Source: Paracoccus sp. MBLB3053
Lineage (GTDB): Bacteria; Pseudomonadota; Alphaproteobacteria; Rhodobacterales; Rhodobacteraceae
Assembly: GCF_031822435.1 (NCBI RefSeq)
Contig: NZ_JAVQLW010000001.1
Span: 1,433,501 to 1,497,500 of the forward strand
Direction of reading: 5' to 3'
DNA: 64,000 bases
Below the pieces are notes generated by a model. The model was not told the origin of the DNA, made no database searches, and saw only the letters and a list, made by a program, of their open reading frames with translations. A program made the translations under genes and the position numbers. Position 1 is the stretch's first letter; the number at the start of each line of letters is the position of its first letter. Of this stretch, positions 49,907 through 59,999 are shown piece by piece.

Positions 49907-51575
49907 GCGCCTGATTTATCTGCCGCTGGGCGGCGCGGGCGAAATCGGCATGAACGCCTATGTCTATGGTTATGGCGAGCCGGGCAAGGAACGGCTGATC
50001 GTCGTCGATCTGGGCGTGACCTTCGGCGACATGGACAGTGCACCGGGCATCGACCTGATCATGGCCGACGTCGCCTGGCTCGAGGACAATCGCGACCGGA
50101 TCGATGCGATCTTCATTACCCACGCGCATGAAGACCATGTCGGCGCGCTTGGCCTGCTGTGGGGCAAGATCCAGAAGCCGATCCATTGCCGTCGCTTTAC
50201 CGGCGCGATCGCCCGTCTCAAGATGGAAGAGCTGGGCCAGCCGGTCGACCAGATCCATATCCACGCCCCGCGCCCCGAGGTGATTTCGGCCGGGCCGTTC
50301 GAGGTGCAGTTCGTCCCTGTCAGCCACTCGATCCCCGAAAGCTCGGCGCTGGTGATCGACACGCCGGCCGGCCGCATTGTCCATACGGGCGATTTCAAGC
50401 TGGACGGCACGCCGGTCATCGGTGAACCCTTCGATCCGATCCTGTGGCACGAGATTGCTCATGAGGGGCAGGGGGTCAAAGTCCTGACCTGCGATTCGAC
50501 CAATATCTTCTCGACGCATCCCGGTCGCTCCGAGGCGGTGCTGGCCAATCCGCTGCTGGATTTCGTGACGTCGCAGAAGCAGATGGTCGTCGCGACGACC
50601 TTCGCGAGCAATATCGCGCGCCTGCGCACGCTGGCCGAGGCGGGTGTCGCTGCGGGCCGCAAGATCTGCCTTCTGGGCCGAGCCATGCGCCGAATGATCA
50701 CCGTAGGAATCGAAACGGGCATCATCGATCGCTTCCCGCCCGTCATCAGCCCCGAAGAAGCCGCCGAGATGCCGCGTGACAAGGTCATGCTGATCGTCAC
50801 CGGCAGCCAGGGGGAACGCCGCGCCGCCAGTGCCCAGCTGTCGCGCGGCCGCTATCTGGGGATTGAACTGAAAGAAGGCGACAGCTTCCTGTTCAGCTCG
50901 CGCACCATTCCGGGCAATGAGCGCGGCGTGATCCGCATCATGAACCAGCTCAGCGAAAAGGGCGTCGATCTGTTTGATGCCGATGACGGCATGTATCACG
51001 TTTCGGGGCATGCGAACCGCCCGGACATCGAGGCGGTGCATGAACTGCTCAAGCCGCAGATCGTGATCCCGATGCATGGCGAACACATGCATCTGCGCGA
51101 GCATATGAAGCTGGCCGAGGCGCGGGGCATCCCCTCGATGGTCGTGACGAATGGCATGATGGTCGATCTGGCGGGCGACAGGCCACGTGTCGTCGACCAG
51201 ATCGATTCGGGCCGGCTTTATCTGGATGGCTCGGTCCTGATCGGGGCCATGGACGGCGTTGTCCGGGATCGCATCCGCATGGCTTTGAACGGCCACGCCC
51301 TCGTTTCGGTCATCGTGGATGAGGATGACAATCCGCTTCCCGATGCCTGGGTCGAGCTTTCGGGCCTGCCCGAACTGGGTCGGGCCCGCGTTCCACTTGC
51401 CAGCAATATCGAAAGCGAGCTTGCCGAGTTCCTTGAACGCGTCGACGACCGCACGGCGAGGGATGATGACCGCCTGGAAGAGGCCGTGCGCAAGATCACC
51501 CGGCAGGTTTCGATGGAGGAAATCGGCAAGAAACCCGAGGTGACTGTCATCATCTCGCGTCTCGCAGCGGAATGA
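49899..51575 (+). CDS. rnj: Ribonuclease J
   Basis: A 558-residue metallo-beta-lactamase/beta-CASP nuclease. The zinc motif is FITHAHEDHVGALGLLWG, further ligands lie in VSHSIPESSA and HTGDFKLDG, and the beta-CASP part has TFASNIARL and IVTGSQGERRAA, then HVSGHANRPD. RNase J degrades and matures RNA in bacteria, including alphaproteobacteria. It overlaps coaX by eight bases. Confidence 0.96.
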   Translation: MAERLIYLPLGGAGEIGMNAYVYGYGEPGKERLIVVDLGVTFGDMDSAPGIDLIMADVAWLEDNRDRIDAIFITHAHEDHVGALGLLWGKIQKPIHCRRFTGAIARLKMEELGQPVDQIHIHAPRPEVISAGPFEVQFVPVSHSIPESSALVIDTPAGRIVHTGDFKLDGTPVIGEPFDPILWHEIAHEGQGVKVLTCDSTNIFSTHPGRSEAVLANPLLDFVTSQKQMVVATTFASNIARLRTLAEAGVAAGRKICLLGRAMRRMITVGIETGIIDRFPPVISPEEAAEMPRDKVMLIVTGSQGERRAASAQLSRGRYLGIELKEGDSFLFSSRTIPGNERGVIRIMNQLSEKGVDLFDADDGMYHVSGHANRPDIEAVHELLKPQIVIPMHGEHMHLREHMKLAEARGIPSMVVTNGMMVDLAGDRPRVVDQIDSGRLYLDGSVLIGAMDGVVRDRIRMALNGHALVSVIVDEDDNPLPDAWVELSGLPELGRARVPLASNIESELAEFLERVDDRTARDDDRLEEAVRKITRQVSMEEIGKKPEVTVIISRLAAE

Positions 51576-51586
51576 CTTGACCTTGT

Positions 51587-51610
51587 GCCGCGTCCTTTCT
51601 ATGGCGCGGC
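51587..51610 (+). other. Hairpin abutting the trmB start codon
   Basis: GCCGCG at 51587-51592 pairs with CGCGGC at 51605-51610, and the 3' arm ends directly before the trmB ATG (51611). No Shine-Dalgarno sequence is seen there. It may be a weak terminator for rnj or a translation-control structure. Confidence 0.4.
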
Positions 51611-52312
51611 ATGAGCGAATTCGATCCGAATCCCCCGCGCCGCAATTTCTACGGCCGCCGTCACGGCAAGACGCTGCGCCAGAGCCAGAAGGGCTATCTG
51701 TCCGAAGATCTGGGCAGCCTTCGGCCGTTTGGCATCACCGTGCAAGACAATCCAGAACGGGCGCCGGTCGCTCCCGAAACGATCTTCGGCGATGATCGCC
51801 CGATCTGGCTTGAGGTCGGCTTCGGCGGGGGTGAGCACATGGTCCACATGGCCGCGCGCTATCCCGGGATCGGGATCATCGGTTGCGAGCCCTTCATCAA
51901 CGGCGTCGCGATGCTTCTGGGCAAGATCCGCGCGGCGGGCGTCGAGAATGTCAGCGTGCATCCCGGCGATGCGCGCGACCTGATGGATGTGTTCCCAGAA
52001 CATTCGATCAGCAAGGCGTTCCTGAACTATCCCGACCCCTGGCCCAAGGCGCGTCACCATCGTCGCCGCTTCGTCACGCCCGAACATCTGATCCCGCTGT
52101 CCCGCGTCATGAAGCCCGGCGCCGAATTCCGGGTGGCGACTGACATTCCCGATTACGTCCGCCAGACGCTCGAGGAAGTTCCGCTGGCCGGGTTCGATCT
52201 GGTCAGCGAAGGGCCGGATGCCTGGGACGACTGGCTCAGCACCCGCTATGAACAAAAGGCACTGCGTGAAGGCCGCGTGCCGCATTATGTGACCTTCCGC
52301 CGCCAGGGCTGA
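51611..52312 (+). CDS. trmB: tRNA (guanine-N7-)-methyltransferase
   Basis: A 233-residue SAM-dependent enzyme methylating G46 of tRNA. The SAM loop is [20 protein letters not shown], the acidic stretch follows at [14 protein letters not shown], and the family signature [17 protein letters not shown] is present. The N-terminus ([14 protein letters not shown]) is basic, as usual. It is 35 bases downstream of rnj. Confidence 0.97.
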   Translation: MSEFDPNPPRRNFYGRRHGKTLRQSQKGYLSEDLGSLRPFGITVQDNPERAPVAPETIFGDDRPIWLEVGFGGGEHMVHMAARYPGIGIIGCEPFINGVAMLLGKIRAAGVENVSVHPGDARDLMDVFPEHSISKAFLNYPDPWPKARHHRRRFVTPEHLIPLSRVMKPGAEFRVATDIPDYVRQTLEEVPLAGFDLVSEGPDAWDDWLSTRYEQKALREGRVPHYVTFRRQG

Positions 52313-52318
52313 TTGCAA

Positions 52319-52363
52319 GCCCCCTTTGTGACCGCTATCACCTTGGCGACGACAAGAGGGGGC
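52319..52363 (+). other. Imperfect stem-loop holding the aroA ribosome site
   Basis: GCCCCCT at 52319-52325 pairs with AGGGGGC at 52357-52363, and TTGT/ACAA extends the stem past a bulge. The 3' arm contains the G-rich segment just before the aroA ATG at 52369. Folding would hide the ribosome site, or it may simply terminate trmB. Confidence 0.4.
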
Positions 52364-52368
52364 CTTCC

Positions 52369-53700
52369 ATGTCACATTCCGACGCACCGCTTTCGATGAC
52401 CGCTCGCCGCTCGGGCCCGCTCAAAGGTGAAGCGAAGGTGCCCGGCGACAAGTCGATCAGCCACCGTGCCCTGATCCTTGGTGCGCTCTCCGTCGGCGAA
52501 ACGCATATCACGGGCCTTCTGGAAGGCGAGGATGTGCTGGACACCGCCAAGGCCATGCAGGCATTCGGCGCGCAGATCGAGCGTGTGGGGGAAGGCGAAT
52601 GGAAGGTCAACGGTGTCGGCGTCGGGGGCTTTGCCGAGCCTGAGGGCGTCATTGATTGCGGCAATTCCGGCACCGGTGTCCGCCTGATCATGGGAGCCAT
52701 GGCGACGAGCCCGATCACGGCCACTTTCACCGGAGATGCGAGCCTTTCGCGTCGACCCATGGGGCGCGTGACAGACCCGCTGGAGCTGTTCGGCTGCGAA
52801 GTCACCTCGCGGGAGGGCAAGCGCCTTCCCGTGACGATCAGGGGCGCGGTTGAGCCCGTGCCCGTGCGCTACAAGACCCCCGTGGCCAGCGCCCAGATCA
52901 AGTCGGCGGTCCTGCTGGCCGGGCTGAACGCCCCCGGCGAGACGGTCGTGATCGAATCCGAAGCGACCCGTGACCATACCGAACGAATGCTTGCGGGCTT
53001 TGGTGCGACCATTACCACTGAAGTGACCGAGGAAGGCCGCGTCATCACGCTGAAGGGACGGCCCGAACTGGTTCCGCAACCCGTTGCCGTGCCTCGCGAC
53101 CCGTCGAGCGCCGCATTCCCGGTTGCCGCCGCGCTGATCGTTCCCGGATCGGAAATTCGCGTGCCGGGTGTCAGCCGCAACCCGACCCGTGACGGGCTTT
53201 ACGTCACCCTCCTGGAAATGGGGGCAGACATCACCTTTGAAAATGAACGCGAAGAGGGCGGTGAGCCGGTCGCAGATCTGGTCGTGCGTCACGGGCCGCT
53301 GAAGGGTGTCACCGTCCCGGCAGACCGAGCCGCGAGCATGATCGACGAATATCCGATCCTGTCCGTCATCGCCTGTTTTGCCGAAGGCACGACGGTCATG
53401 CAGGGCGTGCATGAACTGCGCGTCAAGGAAAGTGACCGGATCGAAGCCATGGCGGTGGGGCTGAGGGCAAATGGTGCAAGTGTCGAGGATACCGAAGACA
53501 CGATGACCGTTCACGGCACACAGGGGCTCAAGGGTGGGGCAACCGCCGCGACCCATATCGACCACAGGATTGCAATGTCGTTCCTTGTTGCGGGGCTTGC
53601 CTCGCAACAGCCCATCAGTGTCGACGATGGCAGCCCGATCGCGACGTCTTTCCCGGATTTCCTGCCGCTGATGAAGACATTGGGCGCGCAGATCGACTGA
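52369..53700 (+). CDS. aroA: 3-phosphoshikimate 1-carboxyvinyltransferase (EPSP synthase)
   Basis: A 443-residue shikimate-pathway enzyme. Substrate sites are [76 protein letters not shown] and [24 protein letters not shown] and NPTR are typical of class II enzymes such as the Agrobacterium CP4 protein. At the position where CP4 has the Ala that blocks glyphosate (NAAT), this protein has Gly (NSGT). Confidence 0.97.
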   Translation: MSHSDAPLSMTARRSGPLKGEAKVPGDKSISHRALILGALSVGETHITGLLEGEDVLDTAKAMQAFGAQIERVGEGEWKVNGVGVGGFAEPEGVIDCGNSGTGVRLIMGAMATSPITATFTGDASLSRRPMGRVTDPLELFGCEVTSREGKRLPVTIRGAVEPVPVRYKTPVASAQIKSAVLLAGLNAPGETVVIESEATRDHTERMLAGFGATITTEVTEEGRVITLKGRPELVPQPVAVPRDPSSAAFPVAAALIVPGSEIRVPGVSRNPTRDGLYVTLLEMGADITFENEREEGGEPVADLVVRHGPLKGVTVPADRAASMIDEYPILSVIACFAEGTTVMQGVHELRVKESDRIEAMAVGLRANGASVEDTEDTMTVHGTQGLKGGATAATHIDHRIAMSFLVAGLASQQPISVDDGSPIATSFPDFLPLMKTLGAQID

Positions 53701-53712
53701 TCGCTATGTCCC

Positions 53713-53743
53713 AGCGGGAAGGCGCGCGGGGCGCCTTTCCGCT
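53713..53743. terminator. Bidirectional terminator between aroA and prpE
   Basis: A 13-bp stem, AGCGGGAAGGCGC (53713-53725) with GCGCCTTTCCGCT (53731-53743, one G-T pair), closes a five-base loop. TTCCC follows on the plus side. It sits midway between two convergent genes, the ideal place for a shared terminator. Confidence 0.7.
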
Positions 53744-53752
53744 TTCCCACCG

Positions 53753-55657
53753 TCAGCCTGCCTTTGCGACCTCGGGATAGCCCAGCCCGGCCAGTGCCGC
53801 GCCGATCTCGTCCAGGATTGCAGGATCGTCGATTGTCGCGGGAACCTTGAAATCCTGCCCGTCGGCGATCTTGGCCATTGTCGCCCGCAAGATCTTGCCC
53901 GAGCGTGTCTTGGGCAGGCGATCGACCACGCACGCCGTCTTGAAGGCAGCAACGGGTCCGATCCGTTCGCGAACCATCTTCACGACCTCCTTGACGATCT
54001 GGTCATGCTGGGTCTGCACCCCTGCCTTGAGGCACAGAAAGCCCAGCGGCGACTGTCCCTTAAGCGCATCCGAGACGCCGATCACGGCGCATTCCGCAAC
54101 GGCAGGGTGGCTGGCCAGAACTTCTTCCATCGCCCCGGTCGAGAGCCTGTGGCCGGCGACATTGATGACATCATCGGTGCGGGCCATGATGTAGAGATAA
54201 CCGTCTTCGTCGATATAACCCGCGTCGCCGGTTTCGTAATAGCCGGCGAAATGTTCGAGATAGCTCTTGCGGAAACGCTCTTCGGCCTGCCACAGCGTCG
54301 GCAAGGTGCCGGGGGGCAGGGGCAGCCTGATTGCAATGGCGCCCAGTTTGCCCGCCGGAAGGTCGTTACCGTCTTCATCGAGCACGCGCACGTCATAGCC
54401 GGGCATAGGCACCGAGGGCGAGCCAAGCTTGGTCGGAAGGGTTTCGATGCCGATCGGGTTCGCGGCGATCGCCCAGCCGGTTTCCGTTTGCCACCAGTGA
54501 TCGACGACGGGGACGCCCAGATGTTCCTGCGCCCATTTCACCGTGTCGGGATCGGCCCGTTCCCCGGCAAGGAACAGCGCCTGCAGATCGTGCAGCTTGT
54601 AGCGTCTGATCCAGTCGCCATTCGGGTCTTCGCGGCGAATGGCGCGCAATGCGGTCGGCGCGGTGAAGAAGCTCTTGATGCGGTGGTTCTGGATGATGCG
54701 CCAGAAGACGCCCGGATGCGGCGTGCCGATGGGCTTGCCTTCGAACACCACGGTCGTTGCACCGGACAGCAGCGGGCCATAGCAGATATAGCTGTGACCG
54801 ACGACCCAGCCCACATCCGACGCGGCCCAGAAGCGGTCGCCCGCGTCGATATTGTAGATGTTCTTCATCGACCATTGCAGCGCGACAAGATGGCCGGCGG
54901 TGTGGCGCACGACCCCTTTTGGCTGCCCGGTCGTGCCTGAGGTGTAAAGGATGTAGGCCGGATGATTTCCTTCGACCGGGACGCATTCGGCGGGCTTCAC
55001 GCCATACTGGAAACCGTGCCAGGCAAAATCGCGGCCCTCGACCAGCTTGGCCACTTCCTGTTCTCGCTGGAAGATGACGCAGAATTCCGGCTTGTGCGCG
55101 GCAAGATCGATGGCTGCATCCAGCAGGGGCTTGTAATGCACGACCCGGTTGGGTTCGAGCCCGCAGGACGCCGCAATGATTGCCTTGGGTCGGCAGTCGT
55201 CGATCCGCACGGCCAGTTCATTTGCGGCAAAGCCGCCGAAGACGACCGAGTGAATAGCGCCCAGCCGGGCGCAGGCCAGCATCGCTTCGATCGCTTCGGG
55301 AATCATCGGCATGTAGATGATGACGCGGTCGCCCTTTTCAACGCCACGCATCCGCAGTGCACCCGCGAGCGACGCGACCCGGTCCTGAAGCTGCTTGTAG
55401 GTGATGCCCTTGGTCGAAAGCGTGACAGGGCTTTCGTGCATGATCGCGATCTGCTCGCCCCGCCCGGCAAGGACATGGCGATCGACGGCGTTCCAGCAGG
55501 CATTGACCATGCCGTCCGAGAACCATTCGTAGATCGGCGCCTTGTCGTCAAAAAGTGCTTTCGAAGGCTTGCGGTGCCAGTCGATCGCATCCGCTGCCTG
55601 CATCCAGAACCCTTCCGGGTCCGCCTGCCAGGCGGCATAGACGTCCTGATACCCCAT
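53753..55657 (-). CDS. prpE: Propionate--CoA ligase
   Basis: A 634-residue ANL-family acyl-CoA synthetase. AMP-forming motifs are YILYTSGTTGQPKGVVRHT, VVDHWWQTETGWA and YYETGDAGYIDEDGYLYIMA. The C-terminal acylation-sensitive lysine is in LPKTRSGKILRATM. The overall sequence is closer to PrpE than to acetyl-CoA synthetase: ASDVGWVVGHSYICYGPLL, and the N-terminus YQDVYAAWQADPEGFW. It activates propionate to propionyl-CoA. The upstream region carries TTTGCAAA-type sites. Confidence 0.92.
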   Translation of the reverse strand: MGYQDVYAAWQADPEGFWMQAADAIDWHRKPSKALFDDKAPIYEWFSDGMVNACWNAVDRHVLAGRGEQIAIMHESPVTLSTKGITYKQLQDRVASLAGALRMRGVEKGDRVIIYMPMIPEAIEAMLACARLGAIHSVVFGGFAANELAVRIDDCRPKAIIAASCGLEPNRVVHYKPLLDAAIDLAAHKPEFCVIFQREQEVAKLVEGRDFAWHGFQYGVKPAECVPVEGNHPAYILYTSGTTGQPKGVVRHTAGHLVALQWSMKNIYNIDAGDRFWAASDVGWVVGHSYICYGPLLSGATTVVFEGKPIGTPHPGVFWRIIQNHRIKSFFTAPTALRAIRREDPNGDWIRRYKLHDLQALFLAGERADPDTVKWAQEHLGVPVVDHWWQTETGWAIAANPIGIETLPTKLGSPSVPMPGYDVRVLDEDGNDLPAGKLGAIAIRLPLPPGTLPTLWQAEERFRKSYLEHFAGYYETGDAGYIDEDGYLYIMARTDDVINVAGHRLSTGAMEEVLASHPAVAECAVIGVSDALKGQSPLGFLCLKAGVQTQHDQIVKEVVKMVRERIGPVAAFKTACVVDRLPKTRSGKILRATMAKIADGQDFKVPATIDDPAILDEIGAALAGLGYPEVAKAG

Positions 55658-55746
55658 CCTGCTCTCCTCCTCCCAAAGGCATGGGAGGAGTTAGGCAAGC
55701 TCTGGTCGTTGCGGCAAGACTGTTAACGGTCAAACTGACGGCGAGG

Positions 55747-55845
55747 ATTGCAGAAATTTGCAGAAACTGTCTCGCGATCGGACAGGAATTTGCAAACCCC
55801 GCAATTATTTGCTGCGGCGCAGAAAAAAATCCGGAAGTTTGCAAA
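55747..55845 (-). promoter_or_regulatory. Repeated TTTGCAAA-type operator sites upstream of prpE
   Basis: Two perfect TTTGCAAA palindromes lie at 55789-55796 and 55838-55845. Near matches are TTTGCAGA at 55757-55764 and ATTGCAGA at 55747-55754. All are within 190 bases upstream of the prpE start at 55657. ScfR/RamB-family regulators of short-chain acyl-CoA metabolism (PccR in Rhodobacter) are known to bind TTTGCAAA motifs, so control of prpE by such a regulator is inferred. Confidence 0.6.
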
Positions 55846-55896
55846 ACGCTGAGGAAGGCGGAACGGGCGAAAAGAATCGCCCGACCCAAGGCAGAC

Positions 55897-58176
55897 TCAG
55901 CCGTAATGGCCGACCGGCGTACCGGCGAGCACGCTCATGTTCAAAAGCCCACGTGTCGTGACCGAGGGGGTGACGATATGGGCCCTGTTGCCCATGCCCA
56001 TCAGGATCGGGCCGACCTCAAGCCCGTTGGCCTTGAGCTTGAGCGCGTTTCGCACCCCCGAAGCCGCATCGGTATCGGCAAAGATCAGGACGTTTGCCGT
56101 GCCTTCGAGGCGAGAGTTCGGCATCAGCCTTTCCCGGACTTTTGGATCCAACGCGGCATCGACATGCATCTCGCCTTCGAAGATGAAATCGGCCTCATGT
56201 GCTTCCAGCAGCGCCATCGCGGCCCGCATGCGACGACCGGAATCCGTGTCTAGGTTGCCGAACTGCGAATGGCTGCACAGCGCGATCTTGGGGGTCAGGC
56301 CAAAGCGGCGGACATGGCGGGCAGCGCCGATGGCCGTCTCGGCGATCTGGTCGGGCGCCGGCTGGTGATGAACCTGCGTGTCCGCGATGAACAGCGGGCC
56401 GTCTTCGAGGATCATCAGCGACAGCGCGCCATGCGGTCGCAGGCCGTCGCGGGCCAGAACCTGCGTGATGTAGTTCAGGTGCCAGCTATATTGGCCGAAC
56501 GTGCCGCAGATCAGGCTGTCTGCCTCGCCGCGGTGGACCATGACGGCCCCGATGGCGGTGGTATTGGTGCGCATGATCGCGCGCGCGACCTCGGGTGTCA
56601 CGCCGCGCCGGGCCATCAGCTCGTGATAAGTGCCCCAATAGTCGCGGTAACGCGGGTCGTTCTCGGGGTTCACGATCTCGAAGTCGCGCCCCGGCCTGAT
56701 CGGCAGGCCAGCGCGTTCCGCCCGCATGGCGATGACTTCGGGGCGGCCAATCAGGATCGGAGCGTCGGTCGTCTCTTCCAGCATGGCATTGGCGGCCCGC
56801 AGGACGCGTTCATCTTCGCCCTCCGCGAAGACAATGCGACGGTTCACCGTAGCGGCAGCCTCGAAGACGGGGCGCATGATCATTGCCGAGCGGAAGACCG
56901 AACTGTCGAGCTTGCGCTTGTAGGCGGCAATATCCTCGATTGGCCGTGACGCAACGCCGGTCTCCATCGCGGCTTTCGCCACGGCGGATGAAACGACACC
57001 GATCAGGCGCGGGTCGAACGGCTTCGGGATCAGGTATTCCGGGCCGAAGGTCAGGGTTTCACCGCGATAGGCCATGGCCGCTTCGGCCGAGGTCGTGGCG
57101 CGGGCAAGGGCCGCGATGCCTTCGATGCAGGCCAGCTGCATCTCGTCGTTGATCGTGGTCGCGCCAACATCCAGCGCGCCGCGGAAGATGAAGGGGAAGC
57201 ACAGGACATTGTTGACCTGGTTCGGGTAATCCGAGCGCCCGGTGGCGATGAGCGCGTCCGGTGCGACGCTGCGCACGTCTTCGGGCAGGATCTCGGGAGT
57301 GGGGTTCGCCAATGCGAAGACGATCGGGCGGCTCGCCATGCGAGCGACCATCTCGGGCGCCAGCACGCCGGGACCGGAAAGACCAAGGAACAGGTCGGCG
57401 CCATCAATGACCTGATCAAGCGTGCGCAGATCGCTGAATTGCGCAAATTCGGCCTTTTGCGGGGTCATCTGCTCTTCGCGGCCCTCGTGGACGAGACCGG
57501 CGATGTCGCAGAGCCAGACGTTTTCGCGTCGCACACCCAGTTTCAGCAGCATGTTGAGGCAGGCGATGCCCGCCGCTCCGCCGCCGGTCGAGACGACCTT
57601 GATGTCTTCGAACTTCTTGCCCGCGATGCGCAGCGCATTGGTTGCGGCGGCGCCGACGACGATGGCTGTGCCGTGCTGGTCGTCATGGAAGACCGGAATG
57701 TTCATCCGCTCGCGGCAGATCTTCTCGACGATGAAACAGTCGGGGGCCTTGATGTCCTCAAGGTTGATTGCGCCGAAGCTCGGTTCCAACGCACAGACGA
57801 TCTCGGCCAGCTTTTCCGGGTCGGGCTGGTCAAGTTCGATGTCGAAGCAGTCGATATTGGCGAACTTCTTGAAAAGAACGGCCTTGCCTTCCATCACGGG
57901 TTTCGAGGCAAGGGCACCGATATTGCCCAGTCCAAGCACGGCCGTCCCGTTCGAGACCACCGCGACAAGATTGCCGCGTGCCGTGTAGCGTGCCGCGGTC
58001 GAGGGATCGGCCTTGATTTCGAGACAGGCTTCGGCAACGCCCGGGGAATAGGCGCGGCTCAGGTCGCGGCCATTGGCAAGCGGCTTAGTTGCCCGGACTT
58101 CGAGTTTTCCGGGGCGCGGAAACTCGTGGTAATCCAGCGCGGCCTGCCTTGCATTGTCCTGCCTGCGTTCTTCCAT
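55897..58176 (-). CDS. maeB: NADP-type malic enzyme with phosphotransacetylase-like domain
   Basis: A 759-residue protein. Residues about 1-430 are malic enzyme: [48 protein letters not shown] and the nucleotide loop [14 protein letters not shown]. Residues about 440-759 resemble phosphotransacetylase ([31 protein letters not shown]). It decarboxylates malate to pyruvate; in such fusions the C-terminal part usually regulates the enzyme by binding acetyl-CoA. ATG 58176 has GAGGAGG upstream. Divergent from cdd. Confidence 0.95.
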   Translation of the reverse strand: MEERRQDNARQAALDYHEFPRPGKLEVRATKPLANGRDLSRAYSPGVAEACLEIKADPSTAARYTARGNLVAVVSNGTAVLGLGNIGALASKPVMEGKAVLFKKFANIDCFDIELDQPDPEKLAEIVCALEPSFGAINLEDIKAPDCFIVEKICRERMNIPVFHDDQHGTAIVVGAAATNALRIAGKKFEDIKVVSTGGGAAGIACLNMLLKLGVRRENVWLCDIAGLVHEGREEQMTPQKAEFAQFSDLRTLDQVIDGADLFLGLSGPGVLAPEMVARMASRPIVFALANPTPEILPEDVRSVAPDALIATGRSDYPNQVNNVLCFPFIFRGALDVGATTINDEMQLACIEGIAALARATTSAEAAMAYRGETLTFGPEYLIPKPFDPRLIGVVSSAVAKAAMETGVASRPIEDIAAYKRKLDSSVFRSAMIMRPVFEAAATVNRRIVFAEGEDERVLRAANAMLEETTDAPILIGRPEVIAMRAERAGLPIRPGRDFEIVNPENDPRYRDYWGTYHELMARRGVTPEVARAIMRTNTTAIGAVMVHRGEADSLICGTFGQYSWHLNYITQVLARDGLRPHGALSLMILEDGPLFIADTQVHHQPAPDQIAETAIGAARHVRRFGLTPKIALCSHSQFGNLDTDSGRRMRAAMALLEAHEADFIFEGEMHVDAALDPKVRERLMPNSRLEGTANVLIFADTDAASGVRNALKLKANGLEVGPILMGMGNRAHIVTPSVTTRGLLNMSVLAGTPVGHYG

Positions 58177-58323
58177 GACGCGACCTCCTCTCAAGATGGT
58201 TCAGCGTTAAACTATTTTTGACGCGACGAACAGAGGGCGCGTCGGAATGCCTTGCACTTGCAACACCATGGGACGGGGCGCAATGATGAACAGGAGAATG
58301 ACGGCTATGTGAAAGGTGCGGGG

Positions 58324-58719
58324 ATGACGCTTCTGGATGCGGCGCGCGAGGTGAGGGAAAGGGCTTATGCGCCATATTCCAAGTTCAAGGTCGGCGCGGC
58401 GGTGCGCGGCGCGTCGGGCCGGGTCTATCACGGCTGCAATGTCGAGAACGTCGCGTTCCCCGAGGGTACCTGCGCCGAGGCGGGTGCCATCGCCCTGATG
58501 GTCGCAAGCGGCGAGACCGAGTTGGTCGAGGTGGCCGTGATTGCCGATAGCCCGGCGCCCGTTCCCCCCTGTGGTGGCTGTCGCCAGAAGCTGGCCGAGT
58601 TCGGCAGAGGCGACACGCCCGTCTTGCTTGCCACGACCGATGGAAAGACGCTTTCCACCACGATCGGGGAATTGCTGCCGGGTCGGTTCGACATCTCGCA
58701 TATGTCGGGCATCGAATGA
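58324..58719 (+). CDS. cdd: Cytidine deaminase
   Basis: A 131-residue zinc enzyme converting cytidine and deoxycytidine to uridine forms. The catalytic motif is CNVENVAFPEGTCAEAGAI (C-x-A-E), and the zinc cysteines are in PVPPCGGCRQKLAEF. ATG 58324 follows AAAGGTG. First gene of the salvage operon; overlaps deoA by four bases. Confidence 0.97.
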   Translation: MTLLDAAREVRERAYAPYSKFKVGAAVRGASGRVYHGCNVENVAFPEGTCAEAGAIALMVASGETELVEVAVIADSPAPVPPCGGCRQKLAEFGRGDTPVLLATTDGKTLSTTIGELLPGRFDISHMSGIE

Positions 58720-59999
58720 CCCAGCCCGATCCCCGTCCGGTGATTGCGGGGGTCCGCGACGGTCGCGGCCTTGATGAGGCGGGCGCGGCACTGATCTCGC
58801 GCGGGATCGCGGAAGGTTGGGTCAGCGATGCACAGGCCGGGGCCTTTGCCATGGCGGTCCTGCTCTCGGGCCTGGATGAGGCCGGTCGCGTCGCACTGAC
58901 AAAGGCCATGCGCGATTCTGGTCACGTCATGCGATGGGATCTTCCCGGCCCCGTAGTCGACAAGCATTCCACGGGCGGGATCGGGGATACGGTCAGCCTT
59001 GTCCTTGCCCCGCTGGTCGCCAGTTGCGGGGCCTTTGTCCCGATGATCTCGGGCCGAGGCTTGGGCCATACCGGCGGTACGCTGGACAAGCTGGAGGCCA
59101 TTCCCGGCTTTCAGACCGACTTGAGCGAGGAAGAATTCCGCAGCATCGTGTCCGGTCAGGGCTGCGCGATCGTCTCCGCCAGCCGCGAGCTCGCACCTGC
59201 GGATGCCCGGCTCTATGCGATCCGCGACGAAAGTGCCACGGTCGGTTCGATCGACCTGATCACCGCGTCGATCCTGTCCAAGAAGCTGGCGGCGGGACTC
59301 GATGGGTTGGTGTTGGACGTCAAGCAGGGCACCGGCGCCTTTTTGCGATCTCCCCAGGCGGCGCTGGAATTGGCGCAGGTCCTGGTCGATACGGCCAATG
59401 GCGCTGGTTGCCCGACGCGGGCCTATGTCACGGACATGGATCAGCCGCTGGCCCGTGCGGCAGGCAATGCCCTGGAGCTGCGCGAAGCCATCGCTGTTCT
59501 GAAAGGCGAAAAAGGCGCATTGGCCGAATTGTCGCTGGCGCTGTCAGAAGCCTGCCTTGCGCTGGTCGGCCTTGCCGGTGCCGAGAAGGCTTTGGCGTCG
59601 GGTTTCGCCGCCGAGCGCTTCGCGCGCATGGTCGTCGCGCAGGGAGGTCCCACCGACCTGCTGGATCAGCCGGATGCCCATCTGCCCTCGGCCCCAACCA
59701 TCCTTCCCATACCGGCGGAGGGCCGCGTCGCCGCAATCGATGTCGAGGCGCTTGGCCATGCCGTGGTCGCGCTGGGTGGTGGCCGTCTGCATGCAGGTGA
59801 TCGCATCGACCCGCGGGTGGGTCTTGCGGATCTTCTGCGGATCGGAGAAGAGGCCGGACCCGATCGGCCGCTCGGCTTCGTTCATGCGGCGAACGAGGCG
59901 GCTGCCGCAGCGGCTGTCGCGACCGTCCAGGCCGCCTATCTGATGGGAGACGGCCCCGCGCCCGGTCCCTTGATCCGATGCGAGGTTTCCCCGGCATGA
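58716..59999 (+). CDS. deoA: Thymidine phosphorylase
   Basis: A 427-residue enzyme splitting thymidine or deoxyuridine into base and deoxyribose 1-phosphate. The phosphate loop is VVDKHSTGGIGDTVSLVLAP and the substrate segment is ISGRGLGHTGGTLDKLEAIP. The start overlaps the cdd stop and the end overlaps deoB, both ATGA. Confidence 0.97.
   Translation: MTQPDPRPVIAGVRDGRGLDEAGAALISRGIAEGWVSDAQAGAFAMAVLLSGLDEAGRVALTKAMRDSGHVMRWDLPGPVVDKHSTGGIGDTVSLVLAPLVASCGAFVPMISGRGLGHTGGTLDKLEAIPGFQTDLSEEEFRSIVSGQGCAIVSASRELAPADARLYAIRDESATVGSIDLITASILSKKLAAGLDGLVLDVKQGTGAFLRSPQAALELAQVLVDTANGAGCPTRAYVTDMDQPLARAAGNALELREAIAVLKGEKGALAELSLALSEACLALVGLAGAEKALASGFAAERFARMVVAQGGPTDLLDQPDAHLPSAPTILPIPAEGRVAAIDVEALGHAVVALGGGRLHAGDRIDPRVGLADLLRIGEEAGPDRPLGFVHAANEAAAAAAVATVQAAYLMGDGPAPGPLIRCEVSPA

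Noticed and set aside
58216..58252. Inverted repeat GACGCG/CGCGTC between maeB and cdd
   Set aside because: Only six base pairs in very GC-rich DNA; likely chance, and no other sign of an operator.
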